This document shows, in pieces, positions 1 to 8,063 of a stretch of DNA of 59,269 bases. A program made the position numbers and the translations under genes. Each line of letters starts with the position of its first letter. The stretch's first letter is position 1. The notes under the pieces were generated by a model. That model saw nothing but the letters and a program-made list of their open reading frames with translations. It was not told the DNA's origin and ran no database searches. Source of the DNA: GCA-2401735 sp051252095 (GTDB taxonomy: Bacteria; Pseudomonadota; Gammaproteobacteria; Burkholderiales; Methylophilaceae); assembly GCA_051252095.1 (NCBI GenBank), contig JBPOFK010000015.1:1-59269 (forward strand). Direction: 5' to 3'.

Positions 1-192
1 GGTATTAGCTTGGCAGCGCAAGAGCGAGTATTTATATTATTTCAGAAGTTAGATAAATCAAAAAAATCATCTGGTTTAGGCTTGGCATTCGCTAAGCGCT
101 TAGTTGAAGCGCATGGCGGATATATTGAGTTGGAGTCAAACCCTAAAAAAGGTCCTGGCGCTATCTTTAAAATTTTTTGGCCATCCATATAA
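1..192 (+). CDS. Sensor histidine kinase, C-terminal fragment (5' end outside window)
   Basis: The reading frame is open from base 1 and ends at 192, so only the last 63 codons are present. They contain the end of a HATPase_c domain: an F-box-like stretch (VFILFQKL) and a clear G2-type box (GLGLAFAKRLVEAHGG), followed by the usual last strand ending in FKIFWP. That is the ATP-binding core of a two-component histidine kinase. The sensor and dimerisation parts lie upstream, so the signal cannot be named. No response-regulator gene follows directly on this strand. Confidence 0.8.
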   Translation, partial: GISLAAQERVFILFQKLDKSKKSSGLGLAFAKRLVEAHGGYIELESNPKKGPGAIFKIFWPSI

Positions 193-369
193 ATGATCAG
201 ATATTATGTGGCTTTTACATACTTTACCTGAGATATTTGAATGTCGTGTGCAAACTGCTTTTTAATTTCCAATGAAGTTCATCATGGCGATACCATATAA
301 TTGTAAAGCGACGCTTGATTTAATCTTTTTGCATGAGAGAATAAAGCTTAACAACAAGGTTAGGTTTAC

Positions 370-873
370 ATGAGATTAATCATAGCGGTATGTATTTTAC
401 TCGCTTTTATTATCAGCATTAAAGTCTCCAGCTTGCTGCTAAATAAAATTGGTATAGGCAAATCGGTAAGTGTTTATCGGTTGAAGTATATTACTAAAAC
501 CATTCATATCGGACTCATTGTCTTTTATGCCGCTTTGCTCATTACCTTTCTCAGTATTGAGTACTCGCAAGTATTAATTTTTCTGTCTTCCGTATTTGCT
601 GTTTTAGGTGTCGCACTATTTGCACAATGGTCAATACTGAGTAATATCACGGCAAGCTTAATTATATTTTTTGGTTTTCCGTATCGCGTTGGAGACTACG
701 TTAAGATTATTGATAAAGAGGCTGATGTGAGCGGCATTATAGAAGAAATTTCACTATTCCATGTCATTATCAGAAATGGAGATGAACAGATTTCTTATCC
801 CAATACCTTGCTGTTGCAAAAACCAGTATTGCAAAATGTCAGCTTAAATAGGTCGACACAACCTGAAGATTGA
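370..873 (+). CDS. Small MscS-type mechanosensitive channel domain protein
   Basis: A 167-residue membrane protein. Hydrophobic segments at about residues 1-20, 45-65 and 68-100 are followed by the typical MscS transition: a pore-lining helix, then FGFPYRVGDYVKI, then a beta-domain with G-I-I-E-E-I and a closing YPN motif (near residue 140). These match the MscS channel domain, which releases solutes on hypo-osmotic shock. It is much shorter than E. coli MscS (about 286 residues) and lacks the large C-terminal cage domain, so gating may differ. It ends 11 bp before the convergent hydrolase gene. The 177 bp upstream show no recognisable element. Confidence 0.75.
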   Translation: MRLIIAVCILLAFIISIKVSSLLLNKIGIGKSVSVYRLKYITKTIHIGLIVFYAALLITFLSIEYSQVLIFLSSVFAVLGVALFAQWSILSNITASLIIFFGFPYRVGDYVKIIDKEADVSGIIEEISLFHVIIRNGDEQISYPNTLLLQKPVLQNVSLNRSTQPED

Positions 874-884
874 TGTGTTTAATC

Positions 885-2471
885 TTACCCAGTATTCCAG
901 CTAGAAATAATAAAGCGTAATTTTCCCTTAGCACCAGGTGTTGTGTTGCTATCAAATGGAATTTCTACTTCTAATTGACCTTGCTGGTTAGTGGTCGGTG
1001 CCGTTTTTTTAGTGGCTTGATTAAAGCCCTGATTTTGCCAACCATACTCAACTTTCCATTCTGGGCGATTATCAGTTGGTGGGGATAACTCTAATCTAAT
1101 GGCATTGCGGAATAGGTAACCACCTTCAAAGTGATCATCTAGCCATAATGTACGGTCAATTTCCCAGTCTGGTACTCGAATGCCAAGCGCTAATTCATAG
1201 ACCAGATTCCGTTTGCCTTTAACACGCTCGCGCTTGGATAAAAATACACTTGATAAATACTCTAGAAGTGGTTTGTTTGGTAAGCCCGCCAAGTCATCTT
1301 GATTGAAACACGCAACGGAATCTTCTTCCGCTTTGCGTCTCGTTAGTTGCCACAGCTTTCCCCGAGGTGAGGCAAGCACTTCAATTTGATAGAGCGCATT
1401 CACTTTCTGGCCATCATCAATGGCTTTTTGTACTTTTTTAGGAAATTTAATGGCTTGAATTTCGGCCCAAATATCGACACGCACATCGCCAAATAAAAAG
1501 CGCGTCAGATTTTGATAAGACTCTTCACTGTTCACAATGCCAAAATAACCAGAGTGCGCGCGATAGGTAAATGCTTTTGCACAAGGTGGACCTTCTGTAC
1601 CATCAGACTTTAGTGATTTTAAAGTGGCATTAGCAATTTTAACTAGACCATCGCTACCATGACCTGCAAATGTCCTTGATGCGCCCAATGCGACACCATA
1701 GTCAGAGCGGTTAGTGCCTACCAAGGTGAATACTTTGTCTGGTGGGAAATATTGTTCTGGAATCCAGGCAACACTATTTGTTTTTTTAAATGCATCTTTA
1801 AGGTCGAGGTAGTCAGCCATTTGTTTTCGACTAAAGTTATTCATGTCATTTGCGCTTAGCCATGTGGGGATGTTAACGCCAAGCATTTCTATACCATTGT
1901 GTGGCGTTGCATACGTAAAAAATTTATCCACATACTGGCGAGCATTGTGTGGGTCATTCTGTGGGTTGTGTAGCAAACCGCGACAAACTAAGCCGCCCAT
2001 AGAGTGTGCAACCAGATAACAGCGAAATGTTTCGGGTGTGATTTCATTACTGGGGTTAGCGCAGACTAGATCACGCACTTTAAGGATTAAATCACCTAGC
2101 TTTTGTGAAAAAGTTTCAATTTCTGGTGTTTTCCCGCCACCAAGTAGCTGGGATGCTTCATCATAATAGCGGTAAATGATGATGGAACGATTGCTGAGTT
2201 TGTTATTATTTTGCGTCCATTCAAAATCGAGTATGTCATACCCATCTTCATAGACATCTTGATATTTGAAATCAGAAGTCAGGCGAATGACAGGGGATTC
2301 AAAGATATATTTACGTGGTGGGCGCGTTTTATCTGGGACAGCTCGGTAGACTGTCGAACCAACATTAAATCCACAAAATGGGTCGGCTGATGTTTCATCA
2401 ATTTCCTTTGATGTCATGGCATAACCACGCACATAAATAATAGGATGAAATGGTGCGTGCTTATTTACCAT
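885..2471 (-). CDS. Alpha/beta-hydrolase, PGAP1/lipase-like
   Basis: 528 residues from the ATG at 2471. This start has a good GGAGG ribosome-binding site five bases upstream and is preferred to a TTG one codon earlier. The nucleophile elbow A-H-S-M-G-G-L (G-x-S-x-G class), at roughly residue 165, marks a serine alpha/beta-hydrolase, and the N-terminal HPIIYVRGY fits the first strand of PGAP1-like or triacylglycerol-lipase-like enzymes. The acidic and His triad members cannot be placed with certainty; an AHSGYFGI segment may carry the His. The last 200 residues form an unassigned beta-rich domain. I see no obvious signal peptide, so it is probably cytoplasmic or exported by another route. The substrate is unknown. 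It lies 18 bp downstream of the permease gene and is probably co-transcribed with it. Confidence 0.65.
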   Translation of the reverse strand: MVNKHAPFHPIIYVRGYAMTSKEIDETSADPFCGFNVGSTVYRAVPDKTRPPRKYIFESPVIRLTSDFKYQDVYEDGYDILDFEWTQNNNKLSNRSIIIYRYYDEASQLLGGGKTPEIETFSQKLGDLILKVRDLVCANPSNEITPETFRCYLVAHSMGGLVCRGLLHNPQNDPHNARQYVDKFFTYATPHNGIEMLGVNIPTWLSANDMNNFSRKQMADYLDLKDAFKKTNSVAWIPEQYFPPDKVFTLVGTNRSDYGVALGASRTFAGHGSDGLVKIANATLKSLKSDGTEGPPCAKAFTYRAHSGYFGIVNSEESYQNLTRFLFGDVRVDIWAEIQAIKFPKKVQKAIDDGQKVNALYQIEVLASPRGKLWQLTRRKAEEDSVACFNQDDLAGLPNKPLLEYLSSVFLSKRERVKGKRNLVYELALGIRVPDWEIDRTLWLDDHFEGGYLFRNAIRLELSPPTDNRPEWKVEYGWQNQGFNQATKKTAPTTNQQGQLEVEIPFDSNTTPGAKGKLRFIISSWNTG

Positions 2472-2489
2472 CAAAACCTCCGAAGCAAT

Positions 2490-3533
2490 CTAGTTCTGTT
2501 CATGTAAAGTCATGGTCCACTCTCTCCAAACAGCCCATAGAATGGAGAGAATGATAGGGCCGATAAATAAGCCGACAAGCCCAAATGCAAGTAAGCCGCC
2601 TAGCACACCAAATAAGACGAGTAAAAAAGGGATGCGTCCAACGCTGCTAATAAAAATAGGCCGGAGTATGTTATCTAACTGACTAACGACGACGGCTCCC
2701 CATAACCATACACCAATAGCGCCGGCAGTGTTGCCTTGCAGAAATAGCAAAAGTCCAACGGCACTCCATGCAAGCGGTGTGCAAAATGGCACAAGTGCCA
2801 AAATAGCAGTGATGATGCCAAAGAGCACTGGAGAAGTTGAGCCAGCTACCCAATAGCCTAACCCAGCAGCAAGGCCTTGCACTATCGCAGTTAGCAATAC
2901 ACCATAGACCACAGCGCGAGTAGTGATGCCGACAGCATGTATATATTGATTGGACTGGGTACCAATGAACTTGGCAAGCACATAGCGAAGTTGTTTGATC
3001 ATTTCTGCACCATCACGGTAAAAAAAGAACAAAATCAGAATGACAAATACTAATTTGGCAACATTTTTACCAATACCGCCAGCAACATTCGCAATACTGC
3101 CTATGTTTGTTGATAACCACGGTTTGATGAGTGAACTGATGCCATCTTTCTCAGAAGCAGCAGTCGCTAATTGACTTAGCCAGTCGCCAAATAGTTGATT
3201 TAACCAAGCATGTTCGATAAAAAAAGCAGGGGTTTGGTATGGCTCTTCTAGGAATAGTTTGATGAGTGGATATAGTTGCGCAATTTCATTTTGTGCTAAC
3301 CATATCAGCCAAACCAACGGTAGCAGGAGTGTGATCGCAATCAATGCTGCCGCTGATGCAGCCGCAAGCGTATCTCGCCCGTTGCACCATTGCCGTATGC
3401 GCTGGGCAATTGGCCACGACGCATAACTGAGTATCCCTGCCCAAGCGATAGGTATTAGGAAAGGGGTCAAAACGTAGGAGGCTAGCAAGATGAGGCCAAC
3501 TAGCGCTATCCAAGGCACAATTCGTTTGTTCAT
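2490..3533 (-). CDS. AI-2E family transporter (PerM/YdiK-like permease)
   Basis: 347 residues with about seven or eight hydrophobic segments. The family layout is visible: two N-terminal helices, an amphipathic middle region (about residues 90-150) and a helical C-terminal half with FFFYRDGAEM and a glycine-rich GLFIGPIIL ending. Members of this family are inner-membrane proteins given various roles (signal export, Na+/H+ exchange), and most are uncharacterised, so no substrate is assigned. Length is normal for the family. The hydrolase gene follows 18 bp downstream. Confidence 0.8.
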   Translation of the reverse strand: MNKRIVPWIALVGLILLASYVLTPFLIPIAWAGILSYASWPIAQRIRQWCNGRDTLAAASAAALIAITLLLPLVWLIWLAQNEIAQLYPLIKLFLEEPYQTPAFFIEHAWLNQLFGDWLSQLATAASEKDGISSLIKPWLSTNIGSIANVAGGIGKNVAKLVFVILILFFFYRDGAEMIKQLRYVLAKFIGTQSNQYIHAVGITTRAVVYGVLLTAIVQGLAAGLGYWVAGSTSPVLFGIITAILALVPFCTPLAWSAVGLLLFLQGNTAGAIGVWLWGAVVVSQLDNILRPIFISSVGRIPFLLVLFGVLGGLLAFGLVGLFIGPIILSILWAVWREWTMTLHEQN

Positions 3534-3631
3534 TGCATCTATTCTTACACAGCTATCGGAATTGCGTAAAGTATACCCTTTGTTAGGGAAAGTACTAGCG
3601 CGTAATGGAATCTTGTTGAAGGCAGATGATG

Positions 3632-4426
3632 CTAATTGACATCAGGGGTGATTTCAATACCATCGCTGTCAGCAGCACTGAAGCTATGATATAAAACCAT
3701 CATGGTGATATGCCGGTTAGTCTCGCGCCCGACTTCCGTCATATTATCTGCGACTGGTTGCGATGGGCCGTAACCTAGTGCGCTGAGGCGTACTTTTTCA
3801 ATGCCAGCTTCATTCAGTAAACTGGTGATGCTACTTGCACGTACTGCCGACAATTCCCAGCTAGAGAAAAATGCAGCATTTTGAATATATATTGGCGTAT
3901 TGTCTGTGTGGCCTTCAACTAGTAAATCATGACTATTGATTGTTAATGGTGCAGCAACATCTCTTAATATTACTTTGGCTGATTCAATTAAATCAGCAGA
4001 GCCTGCCGTGAAAAGAACATGATCTTTGATATCAATACGCAGGCCAAGACTGTTTTGAATAACGCGCGCATTCCCTGCCTTTATCCAAGGAGCCAGTGTT
4101 GTCGATAGTTTTTTCCCTAGTTCAGTCATTGACGTTACATCTGTTTCATCCATTTGCTTTACTGGATTGGATGGTGAAGGTGGTTGCATTTCCACACTAG
4201 AAGATACAGTTTGCGCTGTGTCTGCCACCTTGGCGCTGCTTTTTTGATTGGATTTACTAAAAGCGGTATTAATTGAAGATGATACTTTCATATACTTGCT
4301 CTGATTCACGGACGAAACCGAGTACATCACCACAAAAAATGCAAAGAGTAGGGTAATGAAGTCGGCATAAGAGACCAGCCAACGTTCTGGGTTATCTTCA
4401 TCATCTTCTAGTGGTCTTCTTACCAT
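3632..4426 (-). CDS. motD: Flagellar motor stator protein MotD (MotB paralogue)
   Basis: 264 residues. The N-terminus (WLVSYADFITLLFAFFVVMYS, read as two adjoining parts) is the single membrane helix of MotB-type stators, including the critical Asp in the S-Y-A-D motif that carries the ion. The C-terminal half is an OmpA-like peptidoglycan-binding domain with VEGHTDNTPI and a closing G-R-E-x-N-R-x-I. The protein anchors the stator to the cell wall and pairs with MotC, encoded 12 bp upstream. It is the last gene of the flhB-to-motD operon. Together with motAB at 13.7-15.6 kb it gives the cell two stator sets, as known in Pseudomonas. Confidence 0.9.
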   Translation of the reverse strand: MVRRPLEDDEDNPERWLVSYADFITLLFAFFVVMYSVSSVNQSKYMKVSSSINTAFSKSNQKSSAKVADTAQTVSSSVEMQPPSPSNPVKQMDETDVTSMTELGKKLSTTLAPWIKAGNARVIQNSLGLRIDIKDHVLFTAGSADLIESAKVILRDVAAPLTINSHDLLVEGHTDNTPIYIQNAAFFSSWELSAVRASSITSLLNEAGIEKVRLSALGYGPSQPVADNMTEVGRETNRHITMMVLYHSFSAADSDGIEITPDVN

Positions 4427-4438
4427 ATTCGTGGTCCT

Positions 4439-5179
4439 TTATCTGAGGTAAGACTCTAAACGCTCTTGTACGATTTTAGGATTGTCACCCTTGACAATAG
4501 AAACCCATGCGTTTAGTAACATTTCGCGGCGCATGATTTCATGCTGAAGGTGAGACTTTAATTTGCCAGCAATGGGCAAAAAAACGATGTTAGCAAGGGC
4601 AACACCATAAATGGTAGCGACAAATGCTACTGCGATACCACTACCCAATAGGTTTGGGTCAGATAGATTTTCCATCACATGGATTAGGCCAATGACTGCA
4701 CCTAGAATACCAATGGTGGGGGCGTAGCCGCCAGCAGCTTCCCATATTTTGAGTGCATTACGTTGTTGCACCTCGTAAAAGTGCATATCTATTGCGCATA
4801 CTTCTCTAATTTTCTCAGGGTCTGTGCCATCAGCAATGAGCTGTAAGCCTTTATGGATAAAGGGTTCAGATTCTTGTTGGATAAAGCGCTCTAAACCAAG
4901 TACGCCTTTTTTTCGATACTCAACACTCCATGCATTTGCACGTTTTGCCAACGTCTTTCTATCATCAACCGGTGGTTTGAATATGCATTTGGATAATTGG
5001 AGACCAAGTAAAAAGTTTTTAGGTTTCGTTTGCAAAAGCACGGCCCCTACTGTGCCAAAAAACACAATAAAGAAAGCAGCAGGTTGCATAAGGGAGTCAA
5101 TACGTCCTCCCTCAATCGCTTGCCCGAATAGAATGCCTATAAGGGCAAGAATAATCCCTGCTAGACTGCCCCAGTCCAT
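4439..5179 (-). CDS. motC: Flagellar motor stator protein MotC (MotA paralogue)
   Basis: 246 residues with the MotA/TolQ/ExbB layout: two N-terminal membrane helices (about 5-25 and 28-50), a cytoplasmic region with the charged rotor-contact segment, and two C-terminal helices with the AAGGYAPTIGILGAVIGLIHVM stretch (residues about 147-168, quoted in part). It forms the ion-conducting stator with MotD. The ATG lies inside the last codons of fliA (19-bp overlap), so translation is probably coupled. The order fliA-motC-motD resembles the Pseudomonas fliA...motCD region, but no che genes lie between. Confidence 0.9.
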   Translation of the reverse strand: MDWGSLAGIILALIGILFGQAIEGGRIDSLMQPAAFFIVFFGTVGAVLLQTKPKNFLLGLQLSKCIFKPPVDDRKTLAKRANAWSVEYRKKGVLGLERFIQQESEPFIHKGLQLIADGTDPEKIREVCAIDMHFYEVQQRNALKIWEAAGGYAPTIGILGAVIGLIHVMENLSDPNLLGSGIAVAFVATIYGVALANIVFLPIAGKLKSHLQHEIMRREMLLNAWVSIVKGDNPKIVQERLESYLR

Positions 5180-5895
5180 GCTTGCTCCTTGAGTGTGGAA
5201 CGCAATCTACCCACCGCTTGTGAGTGAAGCTGACAAACGCGGGACTCTGAGACATTCATGATTGCCCCAATTTCTTTTAAGTTAAGTTCCTGTTCGTAAT
5301 ATAAGCCCATGAGTACTTTTTCACGCTCGGGTAAATTGTCAATCGCATCAACCAGTGCTTCCTTAAAATCATTTTCAAGCAGCGCTTGCATGGGATTGTC
5401 TTCATCTTTTACAAAGCGATCTAAAAAGTGCTCACCTTGACTCTCGGCATCTTGAAAGTCCTCGTAATAAACCAACTGATGGCCACTACAGTGACTGAGT
5501 TTTTCATAATAGCCCTCAAGTGAGAGAGAAAGATTTTTAGCAACTTCAGTTTCACTTGGCTGACGGCCAAGTTGTTGCTCAAGTTGCGAAATTGCACTTT
5601 CAACCTCGCGCATATTTTTTCGTATGCTCCGTGGTAGCCAGTCTGCGCTTCTCAATTCATCTAGCATAGAGCCGCGAATACGCTGTGCTGCATAGGTCTC
5701 AAACTGCGCACCATGACAATCTTCATATTTATTTGCGGCATCTAACAAACCCATCATGCCCGCCTGAATCAAATCATCCAGTTCAACACTTGAGGGTAGT
5801 TTAGATTTAAGCTGGTATGCTAGCTTTTTAACCAATGTTGTATGTTGGTCTAAAAGCGCATCTTTGTTTGCTGTTTTTCCAGTCATGGTATACAT
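5161..5895 (-). CDS. fliA: Flagellar sigma factor FliA (sigma-28)
   Basis: 244 residues covering sigma-70 regions 2, 3 and 4. Region 2 includes DLIQAGMMGLLDAANKYE, region 3 includes LPRSIRKN, and region 4 ends with the helix-turn-helix NLKEIGAIMNVSESRVCQLHSQA (in part). This is the sigma factor for late flagellar and chemotaxis promoters. The first ATG (5895) is chosen because AGGA stands eight bases upstream; a second in-frame ATG lies three codons later. It begins 10 bp after flhG and overlaps motC. The anti-sigma factor FlgM is not in the window. Confidence 0.95.
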   Translation of the reverse strand: MYTMTGKTANKDALLDQHTTLVKKLAYQLKSKLPSSVELDDLIQAGMMGLLDAANKYEDCHGAQFETYAAQRIRGSMLDELRSADWLPRSIRKNMREVESAISQLEQQLGRQPSETEVAKNLSLSLEGYYEKLSHCSGHQLVYYEDFQDAESQGEHFLDRFVKDEDNPMQALLENDFKEALVDAIDNLPEREKVLMGLYYEQELNLKEIGAIMNVSESRVCQLHSQAVGRLRSTLKEQAWTGAV

Positions 5896-5905
5896 AATCT
5901 AGTTC

Positions 5906-6727
5906 CTAAATGAAGCTCGCCAATTCTTTTTCTATAGAATGAGGCAATTGATAGTTCATACGCTGTGCTAGCGCCTTGAATGCTGCTGCTGCTTTTGTTA
6001 GTGGAAATGCGTCTGTGACTGCTCGGCCTAGCTTGGTTGAGCGGCTTAAATATACGTCGTTAGGGATAGCACCAAAAAACTCCAGTTCAACTTGCAGATA
6101 GTTCCTCGCCACTTGCGCAATATTCCTAAAAATAGAAGCCGCTTCGACATCATTGACATTACTGACAACAACACCAAATTGCCTTCTACCTAATTGACTA
6201 TAGATTCTTTTAATTAATGTGTAGGCTTCTTTAATGGAAGATGGGTCGCTAGAGAGTTGAATCAAAACTTCATGTTGGTTCAATACGTCTAACGGTAATT
6301 GATTCTGATTGTCTAACGTTGCATCGACCAGTATCACTTCAAATAAATTGGCTAAACGTTCAAAAACTGCATTAAGAGCAGGGTCAGCAGCATCATGTGG
6401 TTTTAGTTTAGATGCGGCACTTTTATGGAGTTTTGTTGTCAAAAAACCAAACTTGGCGCTTTTAACTGATTGCTCAAGACGAATCTTATTGTCTGCTACC
6501 TCACTTAAAGCGGGTAATGACTTAACGCCATAATGACTTAAGTCTATTTTTCCTGCTTGTAGCACCAACACATCGCTATCTTGTTGACTCAGTGAAGCCG
6601 CCAAGTTAGTAATCAATCTGGGTTGATGCTGATCAGGCGTTGCTGATAGCACGCTAAAAATCTTAGCCTGATGACCTGTCATCATCTTTCTCAAACCTGC
6701 GGCCTGATCATGGGCAAAACTACGCAT
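5906..6727 (-). CDS. flhG: FlhG/FleN-like MinD-family protein with degenerate nucleotide-binding site
   Basis: 273 residues between flhF and fliA, the standard place of flhG, which controls flagellar number and activates the FlhF GTPase. The N-terminal activating motif is intact (DQAAGLRKM, residues 7-15). The deviant Walker A box of MinD/FlhG proteins (KGGxGKT) is missing: residues 28-37 read SATPDQHQPR, with no glycine-rich loop and no lysine. The next element, normally D-A-D-x-G, reads LQAGKIDL, and the usual D-x-P-A/G region reads VDATLD. The rest still follows the MinD fold. I infer a protein unable to bind or hydrolyse ATP normally. It overlaps flhF by 8 bp. Confidence 0.85.
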   Translation of the reverse strand: MRSFAHDQAAGLRKMMTGHQAKIFSVLSATPDQHQPRLITNLAASLSQQDSDVLVLQAGKIDLSHYGVKSLPALSEVADNKIRLEQSVKSAKFGFLTTKLHKSAASKLKPHDAADPALNAVFERLANLFEVILVDATLDNQNQLPLDVLNQHEVLIQLSSDPSSIKEAYTLIKRIYSQLGRRQFGVVVSNVNDVEAASIFRNIAQVARNYLQVELEFFGAIPNDVYLSRSTKLGRAVTDAFPLTKAAAAFKALAQRMNYQLPHSIEKELASFI

Positions 6728-8063
6728 TATCTAGCTCCAATAGTCTTGCTTTATTAGAAGTTCTAGTCGTATTGCCTAAGACGAGTGCTTGATCTTCTAC
6801 TGGTAGCTGGAAAGGGCTATCCTTTGGCATGCCGCGGCTGAAGGTTCGGTGCACTAGCTGTTGTTTGTGTGCTAAATGCAAATCTTCTGGAACACGTTGT
6901 CCATTAGTTACGTAGTGCAATTTTAATTTTTCACGAATCATGACATCCAATACGTTACCTAATGTGATGGCTTCATCGATTTTGGTCATCACGCAGCCAG
7001 ATAGGCCTTGGCCTTTATAGGCTTTAATGACGTCCATGAGCGTATCGCCCGTATTGGTTGCATTAAGACATAATAGTTTTTTGATATTCAGTTGCTTGTT
7101 AGATAGCATCCTGATTTGCTCTTCAACCATCTTGTCTCTTTGGCTAACACCGACAGTGTCAATCAAAATGGTATGTTTGTTTTTTAACTCACGCAGTGCG
7201 ATTTTTAAATCTGCTTCATCTTTAACACTATGGACCATCACACCCAATATTTTGCCGTATATTCTCAACTGCTCATGACCGCCAATACGATAAGAGTCAG
7301 TAGTAATTAAACCAATTTTATCTGTACCGTGTTTCATCACAAAACGCGCTGCTAGCTTGGCTGTTGTGGTTGTTTTGCCAACACCAGTCGGCCCCACAAT
7401 CGCATAAACACCACCTTTGTCGAGCATTTCCTCTTCTTTGGTCATGGTGTCTAGGTTCTTAAGCAATACAGACTGTACCCATTTTTTAGCGTCTGCTTCA
7501 GTTTGTTTTTCAGGGATGTTATCTACTAATTGCTTTGATAAGCCTGGGCTAAAGCCAGCGGTTAGCATCGCACTGAGAATTTTGGATTTCATCGGCTCAC
7601 GCTGTTGTGTTGCTCCCCAAGAAATTTCAGCTAGCTGTGATTCAATAATACTGCGCATGCTACGAATTTCCGCCATCATGCTGGCAATCTGCGCATTGAC
7701 TTCTTTTGCTTGCGCTTTGCTTTGGGCGAGTGTTTCTTCAACCATTTTATTTTTGGACTCATTCACAACATCTTCATTGAAGCTTGATTTAGCCTTGATG
7801 CTGTTATTCTCAGCTTGCATGCGTTTTTTGAACAGTTCTTCCAATGTAGAGGTGCGACTATCTTCAATAACATCTGCAGTCAGTGTTACTTCTGTATCGT
7901 CTGAAGCTGTCATGGAGTCCATTTCCTCTGCACTAAAGGCCATAATTTCATTGCCGCCTTTAACCGTGCGATTGGACAGAATAACGGCATCATCTCCCAG
8001 TGCTTCACGTACTTGAGCTAATGCTAGTTTGGAATTTTTACCGAAAAAGCGTTTGATGTTCAT
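6720..8063 (-). CDS. flhF: Flagellar SRP-type GTPase FlhF
   Basis: 447 residues. The N-terminal B domain (MNIKRFFG...LGDDAVILSNR) is followed by a charged linker (about 50-150), then the N and G domains. The P-loop G-P-T-G-V-G-K-T is at about 224-231, with the G2/G3 signatures TDSYRIGGHEQL and DTVGVSQRD and a TKIDEA G4 motif. FlhF sets the site of flagellum assembly at the pole. It overlaps flhA by 4 bp and flhG by 8 bp, so the three are translationally linked. All GTPase motifs look intact, in contrast to FlhG. Confidence 0.95.
   Translation of the reverse strand: MNIKRFFGKNSKLALAQVREALGDDAVILSNRTVKGGNEIMAFSAEEMDSMTASDDTEVTLTADVIEDSRTSTLEELFKKRMQAENNSIKAKSSFNEDVVNESKNKMVEETLAQSKAQAKEVNAQIASMMAEIRSMRSIIESQLAEISWGATQQREPMKSKILSAMLTAGFSPGLSKQLVDNIPEKQTEADAKKWVQSVLLKNLDTMTKEEEMLDKGGVYAIVGPTGVGKTTTTAKLAARFVMKHGTDKIGLITTDSYRIGGHEQLRIYGKILGVMVHSVKDEADLKIALRELKNKHTILIDTVGVSQRDKMVEEQIRMLSNKQLNIKKLLCLNATNTGDTLMDVIKAYKGQGLSGCVMTKIDEAITLGNVLDVMIREKLKLHYVTNGQRVPEDLHLAHKQQLVHRTFSRGMPKDSPFQLPVEDQALVLGNTTRTSNKARLLELDNA

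Noticed and set aside
7417..8016. 199-codon frame antisense to flhF
   Set aside because: It lies wholly within flhF, on the opposite strand, and encodes a serine/leucine-rich product typical of antisense shadow frames.
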